Positions 8,953-17,828 of a DNA stretch of 64,000 nt are shown here, piece by piece. The stretch's first letter is position 1, and the number at the start of each line of letters is the position of its first letter. Source of the DNA: Amycolatopsis vastitatis (GTDB taxonomy: Bacteria; Actinomycetota; Actinomycetes; Mycobacteriales; Pseudonocardiaceae); the NCBI RefSeq assembly GCF_002234595.1, contig NZ_NMUL01000012.1, positions 372,001 through 436,000 on the forward strand, given 5' to 3'. A program made the position numbers and the translations under genes. Below the pieces are notes generated by a model, which was not told the DNA's origin, did not search any database, and was given only the letters and a program-made list of their open reading frames with translations.

Positions 8953-10764
8953 GTGACCACCGACGGACTGGTCCCCCACCACCTGCCGTGGACCGATTTC
9001 GACGCATTCGCCCGCGGTGGCGGCGGTCCGGCCCTGGTGCGGCACCTTCGCGCGACCGAGCGGAGCAGACGGTTGCTCCTGCTGCGGGGAATCATCGACC
9101 AGGCGGCCAAGTCCCCTGATGTCTCCGCTCCGCTGCCACCGCCCGAATGGGCGTGGGAGCTGTTGGCCCGGATCGAGGAACAGGATCCGGCCGCGGTCGA
9201 AACAATTCTGGCCCATCCCTACACCGGGAGCTGGGCCGGCTACACCACCCGGCTGTGCCGACAGGACGTGACCGGAGTCTGCCCTTTCTGGGTCCACCTC
9301 GGCCACGTGCACTGCCTGGCCGCCGCCGCGGCCGTCCGGGCCGGAATCGACTTCGAGGCGGAGCTCCCGATCTGGCAGGGAACCGTGTCGCTGCCCACGC
9401 TCGGCGTGGTCCGGCTGCATACGGGAGAAGCGTTCGGCGTAGCACGGGTGTCCGCCGGGAACGACGGGATCGTCTTCCGGAACCGGCACAGAGAAGTGCG
9501 CCTGCCGGACGACCTGAGCACCGAAACCGCGGGCTGGCAGCCCGTCCGACCGATCATCAGCTGGCACGGGGACCTGCGGCTTTCGCTCAGGCTCGACGAC
9601 CTCGATCCCTATCGCGGGCTCTACGAACCGATCCCGCCGAAGCGGCTCTCGCCGCTGGAAGTCGAATCGTGGCGCAGTGTCGTCGCCGGCGCGTGGCAGC
9701 TGCTCACCACGAACCTGCCTGACGTGGCCGAAGCCTTGACCGTGGGTCTCGAGTCGCTGGTGCCTGCTCCGGCCGTCGCGTTCAAGCTGCCCAGCGCGTC
9801 GACCGGCGAAGCGTTCGGAAGCGCGATCGTGGCGTACAGCAGTGATCCCGAACAGCTCGCCGCCGCGCTCGTCCACGAGTTCCAGCACATCCGGCTCGGC
9901 GGTGTCCAGCACCTGGCCGCCTTGCACACCGACGATCCTCGCGAGCGGTTGTACGCACCTTGGCGAGACGATCCACGCCCCATCGGCGGGGTGTTGCACG
10001 GGATCTACGCGTTCTTCGGGGTCACAGCCTTCTGGCGAGCGCTGGCCGCGGCCGAACCGGGCAATGCGCTGGCCGCCTTCGAGTTCGCATTGTGGCGGAA
10101 AGCGTCCTGGCGCACCCTGCGTGCGGTGTATCCGGACGAAAGCCTCACCGATATCGGGCGAAGGTTCCTCGACGGGATCTCGGTCAAACTCGCCCCGTGG
10201 CAAGAGGAGCCAGTCGCCGCCGGGCCGGCAGCCTGGGCGTCGATGTCGGCCCGCGACCACTATGCAACCTGGTGCCTCCGGCACCTGCGCCCGGACACCA
10301 ATGCCGTCTCAGCGCTCGCCGGGGCTTGGCGCCGCGGAGATTCGTGGCCCAAACCCGGCCGACTACCGGAACCACGGACACCGACGCCCGTTCCGGACGG
10401 CAGCTGGACCGACGCTCGGACCGACCTGATCCGGCTCCGGCTGGGCCGGAACGGCAACACCGCGTTGCGCACGCACGGTCCGACCGTCCCCGGCGCAACC
10501 AAAGCCGATCTGGCTTTGGTGAGCGGGGACCACGAGTCGGCGGTGGACGGCTATCGAACCATGCTGACAACGAATCCCGACCTGCCGGCCGCACTCGTCG
10601 GTCTCGGGCTGGCCTTGGCGGCGCGCGGCACGGGTCCGGCCGCCAGGGCGTTGTTGCATCACCCCGAACTGGTCCGGGCGGTGCATCGATCGGTCCGCGA
10701 GGAGACGAGTACCACGCCTCATGTCGAAACTGTCGCCGGGTGGATCGGCCGGTTCACCCACTGA
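8953..10764 (+). CDS. HExxH-type peptide beta-hydroxylase, copy 2
   Basis: 603 residues. HEFQH at 308-312, followed by IRLGG, is the metal-binding motif of the HExxH peptide-modifying family, predicted to be 2-oxoglutarate dependent hydroxylases. The N-terminal 300 residues are helical with no motif I know; residues after 312 match the partial protein at the left edge. The C-terminus has one TPR-like pair (AVDGYRTMLTTNPDLPAALVGLG). GTG at 8953 is used because it directly follows the peptide gene; the longer open frame upstream is a shadow. In many genomes this domain is fused to or next to FxsB radical SAM enzymes; none is nearby here, so it may act alone or with an enzyme encoded elsewhere. 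Confidence 0.75.
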   Translation: MTTDGLVPHHLPWTDFDAFARGGGGPALVRHLRATERSRRLLLLRGIIDQAAKSPDVSAPLPPPEWAWELLARIEEQDPAAVETILAHPYTGSWAGYTTRLCRQDVTGVCPFWVHLGHVHCLAAAAAVRAGIDFEAELPIWQGTVSLPTLGVVRLHTGEAFGVARVSAGNDGIVFRNRHREVRLPDDLSTETAGWQPVRPIISWHGDLRLSLRLDDLDPYRGLYEPIPPKRLSPLEVESWRSVVAGAWQLLTTNLPDVAEALTVGLESLVPAPAVAFKLPSASTGEAFGSAIVAYSSDPEQLAAALVHEFQHIRLGGVQHLAALHTDDPRERLYAPWRDDPRPIGGVLHGIYAFFGVTAFWRALAAAEPGNALAAFEFALWRKASWRTLRAVYPDESLTDIGRRFLDGISVKLAPWQEEPVAAGPAAWASMSARDHYATWCLRHLRPDTNAVSALAGAWRRGDSWPKPGRLPEPRTPTPVPDGSWTDARTDLIRLRLGRNGNTALRTHGPTVPGATKADLALVSGDHESAVDGYRTMLTTNPDLPAALVGLGLALAARGTGPAARALLHHPELVRAVHRSVREETSTTPHVETVAGWIGRFTH

Positions 10765-10770
10765 CCGGAG

Positions 10771-13700
10771 CTACAGCGGCATCGGGTCGATGTCGCAGTC
10801 GGCGCGGACTCCTTCCGAGGCCGCGATCGTGCCAGGATGCGCGTCGCCCAGGACGTGCCGGTAGCGACTCATGACGTCCGCGTAAATCTCGTCCGCCTCT
10901 TCGGTCCGGTTGAGCCTTCTGAGGTCCAATGACCAGTTGAGCTGGACTGCCAGCGTTGTCGGGTGGTCTTCGCCGAGAACCCGGCGTGAACGTTCCAGCA
11001 GTTCCGCATCGCGCTCGGCAGCCTCTTCGACGCGATCGAGTGCCGCAAGGTCACTCGCGACGTCGATCCCGCACACGATCGTGTGCGGGTGATCCTCGCC
11101 AAGCAGGAGCCGGAACTCCTCCAACGACCGCTCGTCGAGGGCGCGAGCACTCGACGGATCGCCGGACAGCCGCAGGGTCACACCGAGGTCGAGTGCCGCG
11201 GAGAGAGTGTGCGGGTGCTTTTCTCCCAAGCTCTCACGGTAGAGGTCGAAGACCTCCTCCCCCAGTTCACGGGCCTTGGCGAACTCGTGAGCGTGCCGCA
11301 AGTCGATCGAATATCCGAGAGCGCACGCCAGTGCGTTCGGGTGTTTGTTGCCGTACCGGATCCGGAAGCGGCGGAGGGCGTCCTCGGAGATCTTGCGTGC
11401 CTCGTCGTGATCGCCGTCCTTCCGACACGCGACCGCGAGGTGGTACTTGCGGCGGAGGGTGCTGATGCTGTCCTCGCCGTAGAACAACGCGACCCGATCG
11501 GTGATCTGCTGCTGCTCGATCCTCGCCCACGGGTAGTCGCCCAGCTCGCGCCGCGCGATCACCATCAAGACCTGTGTCGTGACAGTCGACGCATTGTCGT
11601 ACCCCAAGACCTCCGCGCGTCTACGATAGGTGTCCGTGGCCAGTTCATTCGCCTGCCGATACTCCCCGACCAAGAGCAACGCCGTGACATAGTCGTTGGC
11701 GGCGATCAGCGTGAGCGGTTCGTCGTTCCCGAACAAGCCACGTGTCTTGACGAAGATCTCTTCGTTCCGCTGGACGGCTTCCGCAAAGTCACCCCTTGCC
11801 TTCAAGATCAGCGCATAGGTCAGCGCAGCGGAGAACGTCTCTTCCCGGTCGGCACCAACCGACTCCTGATAACGGTCGAACGTATGCTTGCTGATTTGCG
11901 CCGCATCGGCGTAGCGCCCCACGGCCCACAGGTAGAACGCCAGCCGCTCGGACGCCTCCAGCTCCTGCATCGGCGGGTCTTCGATGGGCGCTTCGCCCCT
12001 GCCCTGCCGTTCGAGCCGGTCCCGCTCCCACGCCTGCACCGCACGTTCCGCGAGCGTGACCGCACCTTCGTGGTCACCCCAGTGGTAGAGGAACTGCATC
12101 AGGTTGATCACCAGCTGCCGCACCCACTGGTCCGTGCATTCGATCAGCTCGGCGTCGTAAATGTGTGGCAGTACTTCCTGGTAGCGCTGCCACTGTCGAG
12201 GTGATTCCGGGTCCCTCGGGTCGAGGTTCGCCAGCAGCTCGTGTGCGCCGTGACGCATTTCGTTGCGACGCTGCTCCGTCATGCGGTTCCGGAGGACGAT
12301 TTGCACGAGCCGGTGCAGCAGGATGGTGTCGGTGCGGTGGTCGATCTTCGCGAGGCCGAACCGGTTGATGTCGCGAACGGCCCGGCCCAGCTTGATCGGA
12401 TCGCGCAGTGCGGCGTCGAGTTCGGGTGACACCGTCAGCCCGCGGACTCCGGCGAACAGGCTGCGCGACACCGGTTCGGGGGCGAAGAACGCACAGACCT
12501 GCAACAGCTGGTGCGCGGCCGGGCTGCTCACGCTCAGCTGGTCGAACGACACGTTCCATGCCGCCGCGACCGAAGTCTCGTAGTCCTGGGGGTTCGACGT
12601 ATCGAGGATCTCCGCCACCTTCTCGTCGAACAGCCGGAGGTATTCCCTGGCGGTCATCCCGGTTTCGGCCAGCCACGCCGCCGCCTGCTCGATGGCCAGC
12701 GGCAGGTCGCCCAGCTTCTCGGAGATGCGGTCGGCGTCCGAGTCATCCAATTGGGGGCCGCGCCGGCTCAGCAGCATCTTGCTTTCACTGCGCTCGAACA
12801 CGGCCACCTCGAGAGGGCGCGCGATGGCCGACCAGTTCGGGTTGCGCGATGTCACCAAGATGTCTCCGGGGCCGCCGACCGGGAAGAAGGGCCGGACCAT
12901 GTCCGGGTCTTCCGCCGAGTCGAAAACCAGCAGCCATCGCCGGTACGGCCGGCCGAGCCGCAACGCTTCCTTCACCGCGGGTACCGCGGTGTTGGCCTCT
13001 GTCGCCCCTGGCAGGCGGAGGTGCTGGGCCAGCTCCGTAAGCGACGCGTGGATCTGGGTCGACCGCGTGGCCTGGATCCACCAGACGATGTCGTAGTCCT
13101 GCAGGTGCCGGTAGATGTACTCGGTGGCCATCTGGGTCTTGCCGATACCACCCATGCCGTGCAAGGCGGCAGGCAGGACGGCCGTCGTCCCCGCGCCCAG
13201 TTTTTCACTCAACTGGGCCAGCAGTTCGCTACGGCCGGTGAAATTGGGGTTCGGTGGCGGAATTGCACCCCAGATCGGGGGTACCTCTTCACCCGAACGC
13301 CGTACTTGACGTGAGGTAGACGCGCCGACACTGGCGACCACACTTGCCTTCTCGGTGGTAACCGGTTTTTCACCGGTTGAGGCTAGATCCACCAGTGCTC
13401 GGCCCCCACGGTCGGTAGCGGTGTCGCCAGAGGGTCCTGCGAGCTCCCCACCCAATACCTCACTTACCCGTAGCCCATTATCATCCTCGGTCTTACTCGG
13501 GTCGGCGACCCAGGCAAGCTTATCCAGTCCGCCCGGCTTCGCAAGTCTGCCTTGTTTCGCCAGTCTGCTCAGCCGGTCGGCCCTGGAGAGGTACGGGCCC
13601 GACAGGGCGCTCATCACGTCTCGTTCGAGTGCTATCTCCTCACTCGTCGCCGTCTCGGGCTCCGGATCCGGCGTCGAATCCGGGTCCACCAGCGCCGACT

Positions 13701-15210
13701 GAAGCCTTGCCAGCACTGAGTTCTGACTGCCGATGCGCCGCGACGCCACGCGGACGGCGTGGGCGGTATCCGACCTTCGTGCGCCGCTGAGCAACACCCT
13801 TCTCGTCTGGCCGGAAAATTCCCATGGCGTCGTCCTGTCCCATGGGTGCCGGGTTCCGTCGTTTTGGAGCAACCCGCTCGTGAATACCTCGACCAGGTGA
13901 TCCGGGCCTGTTCCGGGGAGCATTTCCTCCTGGACCGCGGAGGCCACTTCGATATCGACCGGGACCGCCGCCAAGAGCGTGACCAGCCGAAATGCCGATG
14001 GTGAAGCCCGGCTGTGAAAATCTCTCACCTGGTCCTGGGCGGTGACCTCATTCTTCGACCGCTCCGGATTGTCACTCGATTCAGGGACAGATACCGCCGG
14101 ACGCTCGCGAACCACCAGCACCGAGCATTTCCGCGGTTCGTCGGCCCTGCCGGTGACGACCTCAGCCCACCTGCGGAACCAGCGTTCCTCCAGTTCCAGT
14201 ACCGGGACCGCGATCGAGTCTCCGGTCAGCTCCGCTCGCTCGAGACCGTCGGGCAGCAGGTCGGTCAGGCGGACCCGGTACGAGTCGTTGGGCCGGACCG
14301 GGCCCTTCGTCGTGATTTCGGCGTTCTGGGCGTCGACGCCCCCACGGACCCACAGCCGTCTCGGCAGCAGGTGGACGATCGCGACCGGGACTTTGCGGCC
14401 CCACCGGGCGATCAGCGGCTGCACCAGGTCCCGGTGCCAGGCGTCGCTGATGCCGTCCGTCAGCACGAGCATCACCCGGCGCCCGGAAGAGCCGACGGGC
14501 TCGCCCGCGCCCCGCGCCGGGCTTTCCGGGGTTCCGCCGCGCAGCACCGGCTCAAGGACCATGCCGCCTTCGGCGCGCCCGGCCTTCCCCGTCTCGAGCA
14601 GCCGCACCTGGACCGACCGGAAGACGCCGAGCCGCCGCTGGCACAGCGTGACGAACGCCGCGACGGTCGGCGCCCACAACGCCATCGACGGCGCCTGCTC
14701 GACCACGAGCGTCAAGTCGAGCCACGGCTGCCGCTTCCGCTTGGTGACCGGGAGCCACATCCCCGCTTCCGCGCTGGCCTCGGCGGTCTGCTCTTCGTCG
14801 AGTTCGACGTCCTCCGGTTGTGCCGAAGGCACCTTGCGCTTGAAGGCCCGGAAGGCGCCCACCAGCTTGCCGACGTCGGGCAACGGCGAAGCGGCGCCGG
14901 GCGCCGGCGTCCCCTCCTTTTCCGGCAGGCCGCCCGCGGGCAGGGCTCCCTGACCGGTTCCGGCTCGGATCGGGGCAGGCTCAGGCAGGTCGGGCGGTGC
15001 CCCTGCTCCGGCGCGCTCGGGTTCCTCCATCGGAGGAGGATGGGCCCGGCCGATTTCGGGCGGCTCGGGGCGGTGTGGAGACACGGGTGGTTCCGCGGGA
15101 CGCGGCGGCTCGGTCGTGTTCGCGGCGATGGCGGCCATCAGCCACAAGCCGTCCGCGACCTCCCTCGCGGTCAGGTCGTGGTCCTCCGGACCTCCCGGGG
15201 CGCCCGGCAT
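10771..15210 (-). CDS. FxsT-like protein, copy 2: vWA-like domain, NB-ARC ATPase and TPRs
   Basis: 1479 residues with the same plan as the copy at 839-5110. After a Pro/Glu-rich N-terminus, the vWA-like strand reads LTLVVEQAPSMALW, so the first MIDAS Asp is Glu. The NB-ARC part has GMGGIGKT (about 683-691), WLLVFDSAEDP, ILVTSRN and GDLPLAIEQAAAWL. The C-terminal third is TPRs (for example HPNALACALGYSIDLR and HPHTLSAALDLGVTLR). A Ser/Gly-rich insert precedes the NB-ARC. Its start is 1 nt after the MoxR stop. The end converges on the hydroxylase with 6 nt between stops. The conserved gene order suggests one complex of vWA-STAND, MoxR and VMAP. Confidence 0.8.
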   Translation of the reverse strand: MPGAPGGPEDHDLTAREVADGLWLMAAIAANTTEPPRPAEPPVSPHRPEPPEIGRAHPPPMEEPERAGAGAPPDLPEPAPIRAGTGQGALPAGGLPEKEGTPAPGAASPLPDVGKLVGAFRAFKRKVPSAQPEDVELDEEQTAEASAEAGMWLPVTKRKRQPWLDLTLVVEQAPSMALWAPTVAAFVTLCQRRLGVFRSVQVRLLETGKAGRAEGGMVLEPVLRGGTPESPARGAGEPVGSSGRRVMLVLTDGISDAWHRDLVQPLIARWGRKVPVAIVHLLPRRLWVRGGVDAQNAEITTKGPVRPNDSYRVRLTDLLPDGLERAELTGDSIAVPVLELEERWFRRWAEVVTGRADEPRKCSVLVVRERPAVSVPESSDNPERSKNEVTAQDQVRDFHSRASPSAFRLVTLLAAVPVDIEVASAVQEEMLPGTGPDHLVEVFTSGLLQNDGTRHPWDRTTPWEFSGQTRRVLLSGARRSDTAHAVRVASRRIGSQNSVLARLQSALVDPDSTPDPEPETATSEEIALERDVMSALSGPYLSRADRLSRLAKQGRLAKPGGLDKLAWVADPSKTEDDNGLRVSEVLGGELAGPSGDTATDRGGRALVDLASTGEKPVTTEKASVVASVGASTSRQVRRSGEEVPPIWGAIPPPNPNFTGRSELLAQLSEKLGAGTTAVLPAALHGMGGIGKTQMATEYIYRHLQDYDIVWWIQATRSTQIHASLTELAQHLRLPGATEANTAVPAVKEALRLGRPYRRWLLVFDSAEDPDMVRPFFPVGGPGDILVTSRNPNWSAIARPLEVAVFERSESKMLLSRRGPQLDDSDADRISEKLGDLPLAIEQAAAWLAETGMTAREYLRLFDEKVAEILDTSNPQDYETSVAAAWNVSFDQLSVSSPAAHQLLQVCAFFAPEPVSRSLFAGVRGLTVSPELDAALRDPIKLGRAVRDINRFGLAKIDHRTDTILLHRLVQIVLRNRMTEQRRNEMRHGAHELLANLDPRDPESPRQWQRYQEVLPHIYDAELIECTDQWVRQLVINLMQFLYHWGDHEGAVTLAERAVQAWERDRLERQGRGEAPIEDPPMQELEASERLAFYLWAVGRYADAAQISKHTFDRYQESVGADREETFSAALTYALILKARGDFAEAVQRNEEIFVKTRGLFGNDEPLTLIAANDYVTALLLVGEYRQANELATDTYRRRAEVLGYDNASTVTTQVLMVIARRELGDYPWARIEQQQITDRVALFYGEDSISTLRRKYHLAVACRKDGDHDEARKISEDALRRFRIRYGNKHPNALACALGYSIDLRHAHEFAKARELGEEVFDLYRESLGEKHPHTLSAALDLGVTLRLSGDPSSARALDERSLEEFRLLLGEDHPHTIVCGIDVASDLAALDRVEEAAERDAELLERSRRVLGEDHPTTLAVQLNWSLDLRRLNRTEEADEIYADVMSRYRHVLGDAHPGTIAASEGVRADCDIDPMPL

Positions 15211-15211
15211 T

Positions 15212-16270
15212 TCAGTGACCCTGCTGGTTCAGCTGCTGCCACAGCGCCTCGACCAGCAACGGCCAGCCGGGGTCGTCGGGTTGGTAGGCGCCGGAGGTCG
15301 CCAGGAAGATCGCGTCGAGCAGCTTGTCCGCCGGCAGTCCACCGAGCGCCGTGCGCCGCGCGACGAAGTCCTCGATCAGCACTCCTCGCTGCCGCGGGTC
15401 CAGTGCGTGCGCGGCGACGATGGCGGCGAGCTGCGCCGGATTCGGGTCTTTCATCTCCAGGCGCAGGCAGCGGCGCAGGAAGGCGGGCGGGAAGTCCCGC
15501 TCCCCGTTGCTGGTGATGACGACGACGGGGAACGCCGAACAGCGGACGACGCCGTTCTCGATCTCGGCGGTGTAGCCGGGATCGGCCGTGAACACTTCGG
15601 CCACCGGCGACTGGCGGGCGTCCCGCGCGAGCTCCGGGATGAGGAACTCGCCGTCCTCGAAGATCGAGAGCAGATCGTGGGGCAGATCGGATTCGGCCTT
15701 GTCGAGCTCGTCCACCAGGAGTACTCGCGGCAGGCGGCGCGGCAAGAACGCGGTTCCCAGTTCGCGCAACCGGACGAAGTCGCCGATGGGCGGTTCCTCC
15801 GCGCCGTTCTCCACCGGGCCGGCGCGGCGCGCGGCCGACGCCTGAACCCGTCCGATGGCGTCGTAGTCGTACAACCCGGACTTCAAGGTGGTCTGCGAGG
15901 TGATCGACCAGCGGAGCACCCGGCCCAAGCGCAGCTCGCGGGAGATCCGGTAGGCCAGGCTCGACTTGCCGCTGCCGGGTTTTCCGGTCACCAAGAGGGG
16001 ACGGCGCAGGTACAGGGCCGCGTTGACCATGTCGACTTCGGCGCGATTGGCGTGCCCGGCGGTGAAGCTCAGTTCCACGCCCAGGCGCCGGTCGGTCTCG
16101 GCGTCGTCCTGCGGCACGTCGGCGGCGAGCGGCTCGCCGTCCCACCGGAAGTCACGCCACGGCGGCGGCGGGGGCAGCCGATCGGCCAGGTGCGTGTCCT
16201 GCAGGGGATGTCCGGTGCCTCGGTAAATCCACCACTCAGGCGTGCGATCAGGAAGCTCGGTCGTGCTCAT
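15212..16270 (-). CDS. MoxR-family AAA+ ATPase, copy 2
   Basis: 352 residues. Walker A GKPGSGKSSLAYR (about 93-105), Walker B VLLVDELDKAES, sensor VVITSNGERDFP and FLRRCLRLEMKD are intact. ATG at 16270 is preceded by GGAGGAGGTGCCA, a strong ribosome binding site, and begins homology with copy 1 (TPEWWIYRGTGHPL). It overlaps the VMAP gene end by 23 nt, exactly as in copy 1. Expected role: ATP-driven remodelling of a vWA/VMAP partner. No membrane segment or signal peptide is seen. Confidence 0.85.
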   Translation of the reverse strand: MSTTELPDRTPEWWIYRGTGHPLQDTHLADRLPPPPPWRDFRWDGEPLAADVPQDDAETDRRLGVELSFTAGHANRAEVDMVNAALYLRRPLLVTGKPGSGKSSLAYRISRELRLGRVLRWSITSQTTLKSGLYDYDAIGRVQASAARRAGPVENGAEEPPIGDFVRLRELGTAFLPRRLPRVLLVDELDKAESDLPHDLLSIFEDGEFLIPELARDARQSPVAEVFTADPGYTAEIENGVVRCSAFPVVVITSNGERDFPPAFLRRCLRLEMKDPNPAQLAAIVAAHALDPRQRGVLIEDFVARRTALGGLPADKLLDAIFLATSGAYQPDDPGWPLLVEALWQQLNQQGH

Positions 16271-17735
16271 TGGCACCTCCTCCCCCGGCCGGGCCCTTTC
16301 CGCCATCGCCGAGGGGGAGCGTGCGGCTCGGGTCGTCCCATAGCACCACCAAGTCCCCTATGACGCCGTCATCCGGAGACGACGACCGATTTACCAGTGC
16401 GTCGAGACGGTGCTTGCGGGTCAGTGCTGGCAAATTCCCCAAATCATCACTACCGGCCAACCAGGCTACCACCTCGCGCACGACTTCCGAAGAGACCGTT
16501 GGATGCCAAACGATCACGGGCAGTCCGGCGCGCAAAGCGGCGAAAAGCTCATCTCGCCCCGGAATCGGGCTCACCGGCGGTGTCTGCGTCAGAACGGCCA
16601 TGAGCCACCGCTCGTCGCTGAGAATCGCGTCGAGGCGATGATGATCTTCGGTGTCCTCGTGGTTGCAGAAATACACTCGTTCGAACGACGGCTCCTCGGT
16701 CCAGGCCGCCCATCTCCGGCGCCAAACCCGGTGCGAACGCCGGGAACTCATCCGTTCCAGTGAACGAATAACCGTCGGATAAGTCATGTACAGCGGTTGA
16801 GGCTCTCCGATGTCACGCTGCGTGTTCCAGGTGTGCACCGGAAGGTCCAACAGCACGCGCGGAAGCACGAACTCGAGAACGGCTTCGGCATCGCGTGTCG
16901 ACCACGCCTCTTCCGCCACCGAGATCACTTTCGCCACTTCGTCCTCGAGCCCGGCCGACGTCGTCCAAACGGTTTCCCCACGAGGTGGTGGCCACTCGGC
17001 GGGATCATCCTGCCGCCAGTGCGAAATCTCGTACAGATCCGCTTCGACGGGATCGGGGCTGATCATGATGGTCAAGTGCAACCGTCCCGACGCCGACGGC
17101 GTGACGTGGGCCCGAAGCTCCCGGAGCGCATCTTCGAGCCGCAGGTGGTGCGCCTGTCCGTCAGTCCATTCCCGGAGCCGTGCGGCCAGTCGGTCGTCGC
17201 ACTCGGCCGCGATCAGCTCGGCGAAGGCCACGACCGGCGGCAGTTCCCCGGGGGCTGCATTGAAGTCCGCAAGGCCGAAGAAGGCTTCGGCCGCGTCCGC
17301 GTAACGCGGTGCCGGTACGACATACCGGGCGGCGCGGCGGACGGCCGCCCGGAGCCCGGGCGGCGAGAATCCCTCGAGCTGACGGCGGAATTGCTCCTGT
17401 TCCGCCTCCGATACCACATCCCGCAACGGCAGGGAATCCACCAAAGCGCGGAACTCCGTGCATTCCTTCGTACCCGGCCGGAGGAACTCGAGCACATCGG
17501 CCAGTACCGGCAACCCCTCTTCGATCCCGCTGCACCCGTTGACGATTTCGATCAACTGCGCGCGCGGCGCCAGCTGATCCGGCACGGTGAAGGGATTGTC
17601 CAGCGCTCTTCGGAGTTCCGCGACCATCAATGTGCGGATCGACTTGTCATCGGCGAAGCCGGCGACCACCAGCACGTCGACGAGTGCCCGGCGAATCGCT
17701 ATGCCGATTTGGGGGCGCCCATGCGTTGTCGACAC
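16248..17735 (-). CDS. VMAP-like protein with N-terminal effector-associated domain, copy 2
   Basis: 495 residues. N-terminal EAD: IAIRRALVDVLVVAGF, LMVAELRRALDNPFTV, LIEIVNGCSGIEEGLPVL. Then VMAP middle and C-terminal regions with RSLERMSSRRSHRVWRRRW, YFCNHEDTEDHHRLDAILSD and ELFAALRAGLPVIVWHP. GTG at 17735 follows GGGAGGTGGTACGCCG. The EAD resembles the one at the C-terminus of the cyclase-like protein just upstream, so the two are likely to bind each other through homotypic EAD contacts, as proposed for vWA-MoxR-VMAP systems. It is first in a tight VMAP-MoxR-FxsT run, about 93 nt after the cyclase-like gene. Confidence 0.7.
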   Translation of the reverse strand: MSTTHGRPQIGIAIRRALVDVLVVAGFADDKSIRTLMVAELRRALDNPFTVPDQLAPRAQLIEIVNGCSGIEEGLPVLADVLEFLRPGTKECTEFRALVDSLPLRDVVSEAEQEQFRRQLEGFSPPGLRAAVRRAARYVVPAPRYADAAEAFFGLADFNAAPGELPPVVAFAELIAAECDDRLAARLREWTDGQAHHLRLEDALRELRAHVTPSASGRLHLTIMISPDPVEADLYEISHWRQDDPAEWPPPRGETVWTTSAGLEDEVAKVISVAEEAWSTRDAEAVLEFVLPRVLLDLPVHTWNTQRDIGEPQPLYMTYPTVIRSLERMSSRRSHRVWRRRWAAWTEEPSFERVYFCNHEDTEDHHRLDAILSDERWLMAVLTQTPPVSPIPGRDELFAALRAGLPVIVWHPTVSSEVVREVVAWLAGSDDLGNLPALTRKHRLDALVNRSSSPDDGVIGDLVVLWDDPSRTLPLGDGGKGPAGGGGANEHDRAS

Positions 17736-17802
17736 CGGCGTACCACCTCCCGCCCCCGCGAAGTGCCCCGAAGATCGCGAGTCTACCTATCCGGTGCATC
17801 GC

Positions 17803-17824
17803 GAAAAGGGGCAAAAGGCGGACA
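17803..17824 (-). promoter_or_regulatory. Conserved element upstream of VMAP operon, copy 2
   Basis: Counterpart of 7741-7762 with 20 of 22 positions identical. On the minus strand it contains CCTTTTGCCCC, followed after 23 nt by TAGACT, a possible -10 hexamer at the same spacing as in copy 1. It lies in the 93-nt gap between the cyclase-like gene stop and the VMAP start, so VMAP-MoxR-FxsT may have its own promoter. Confidence 0.5.
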
Positions 17825-17828
17825 ACTG

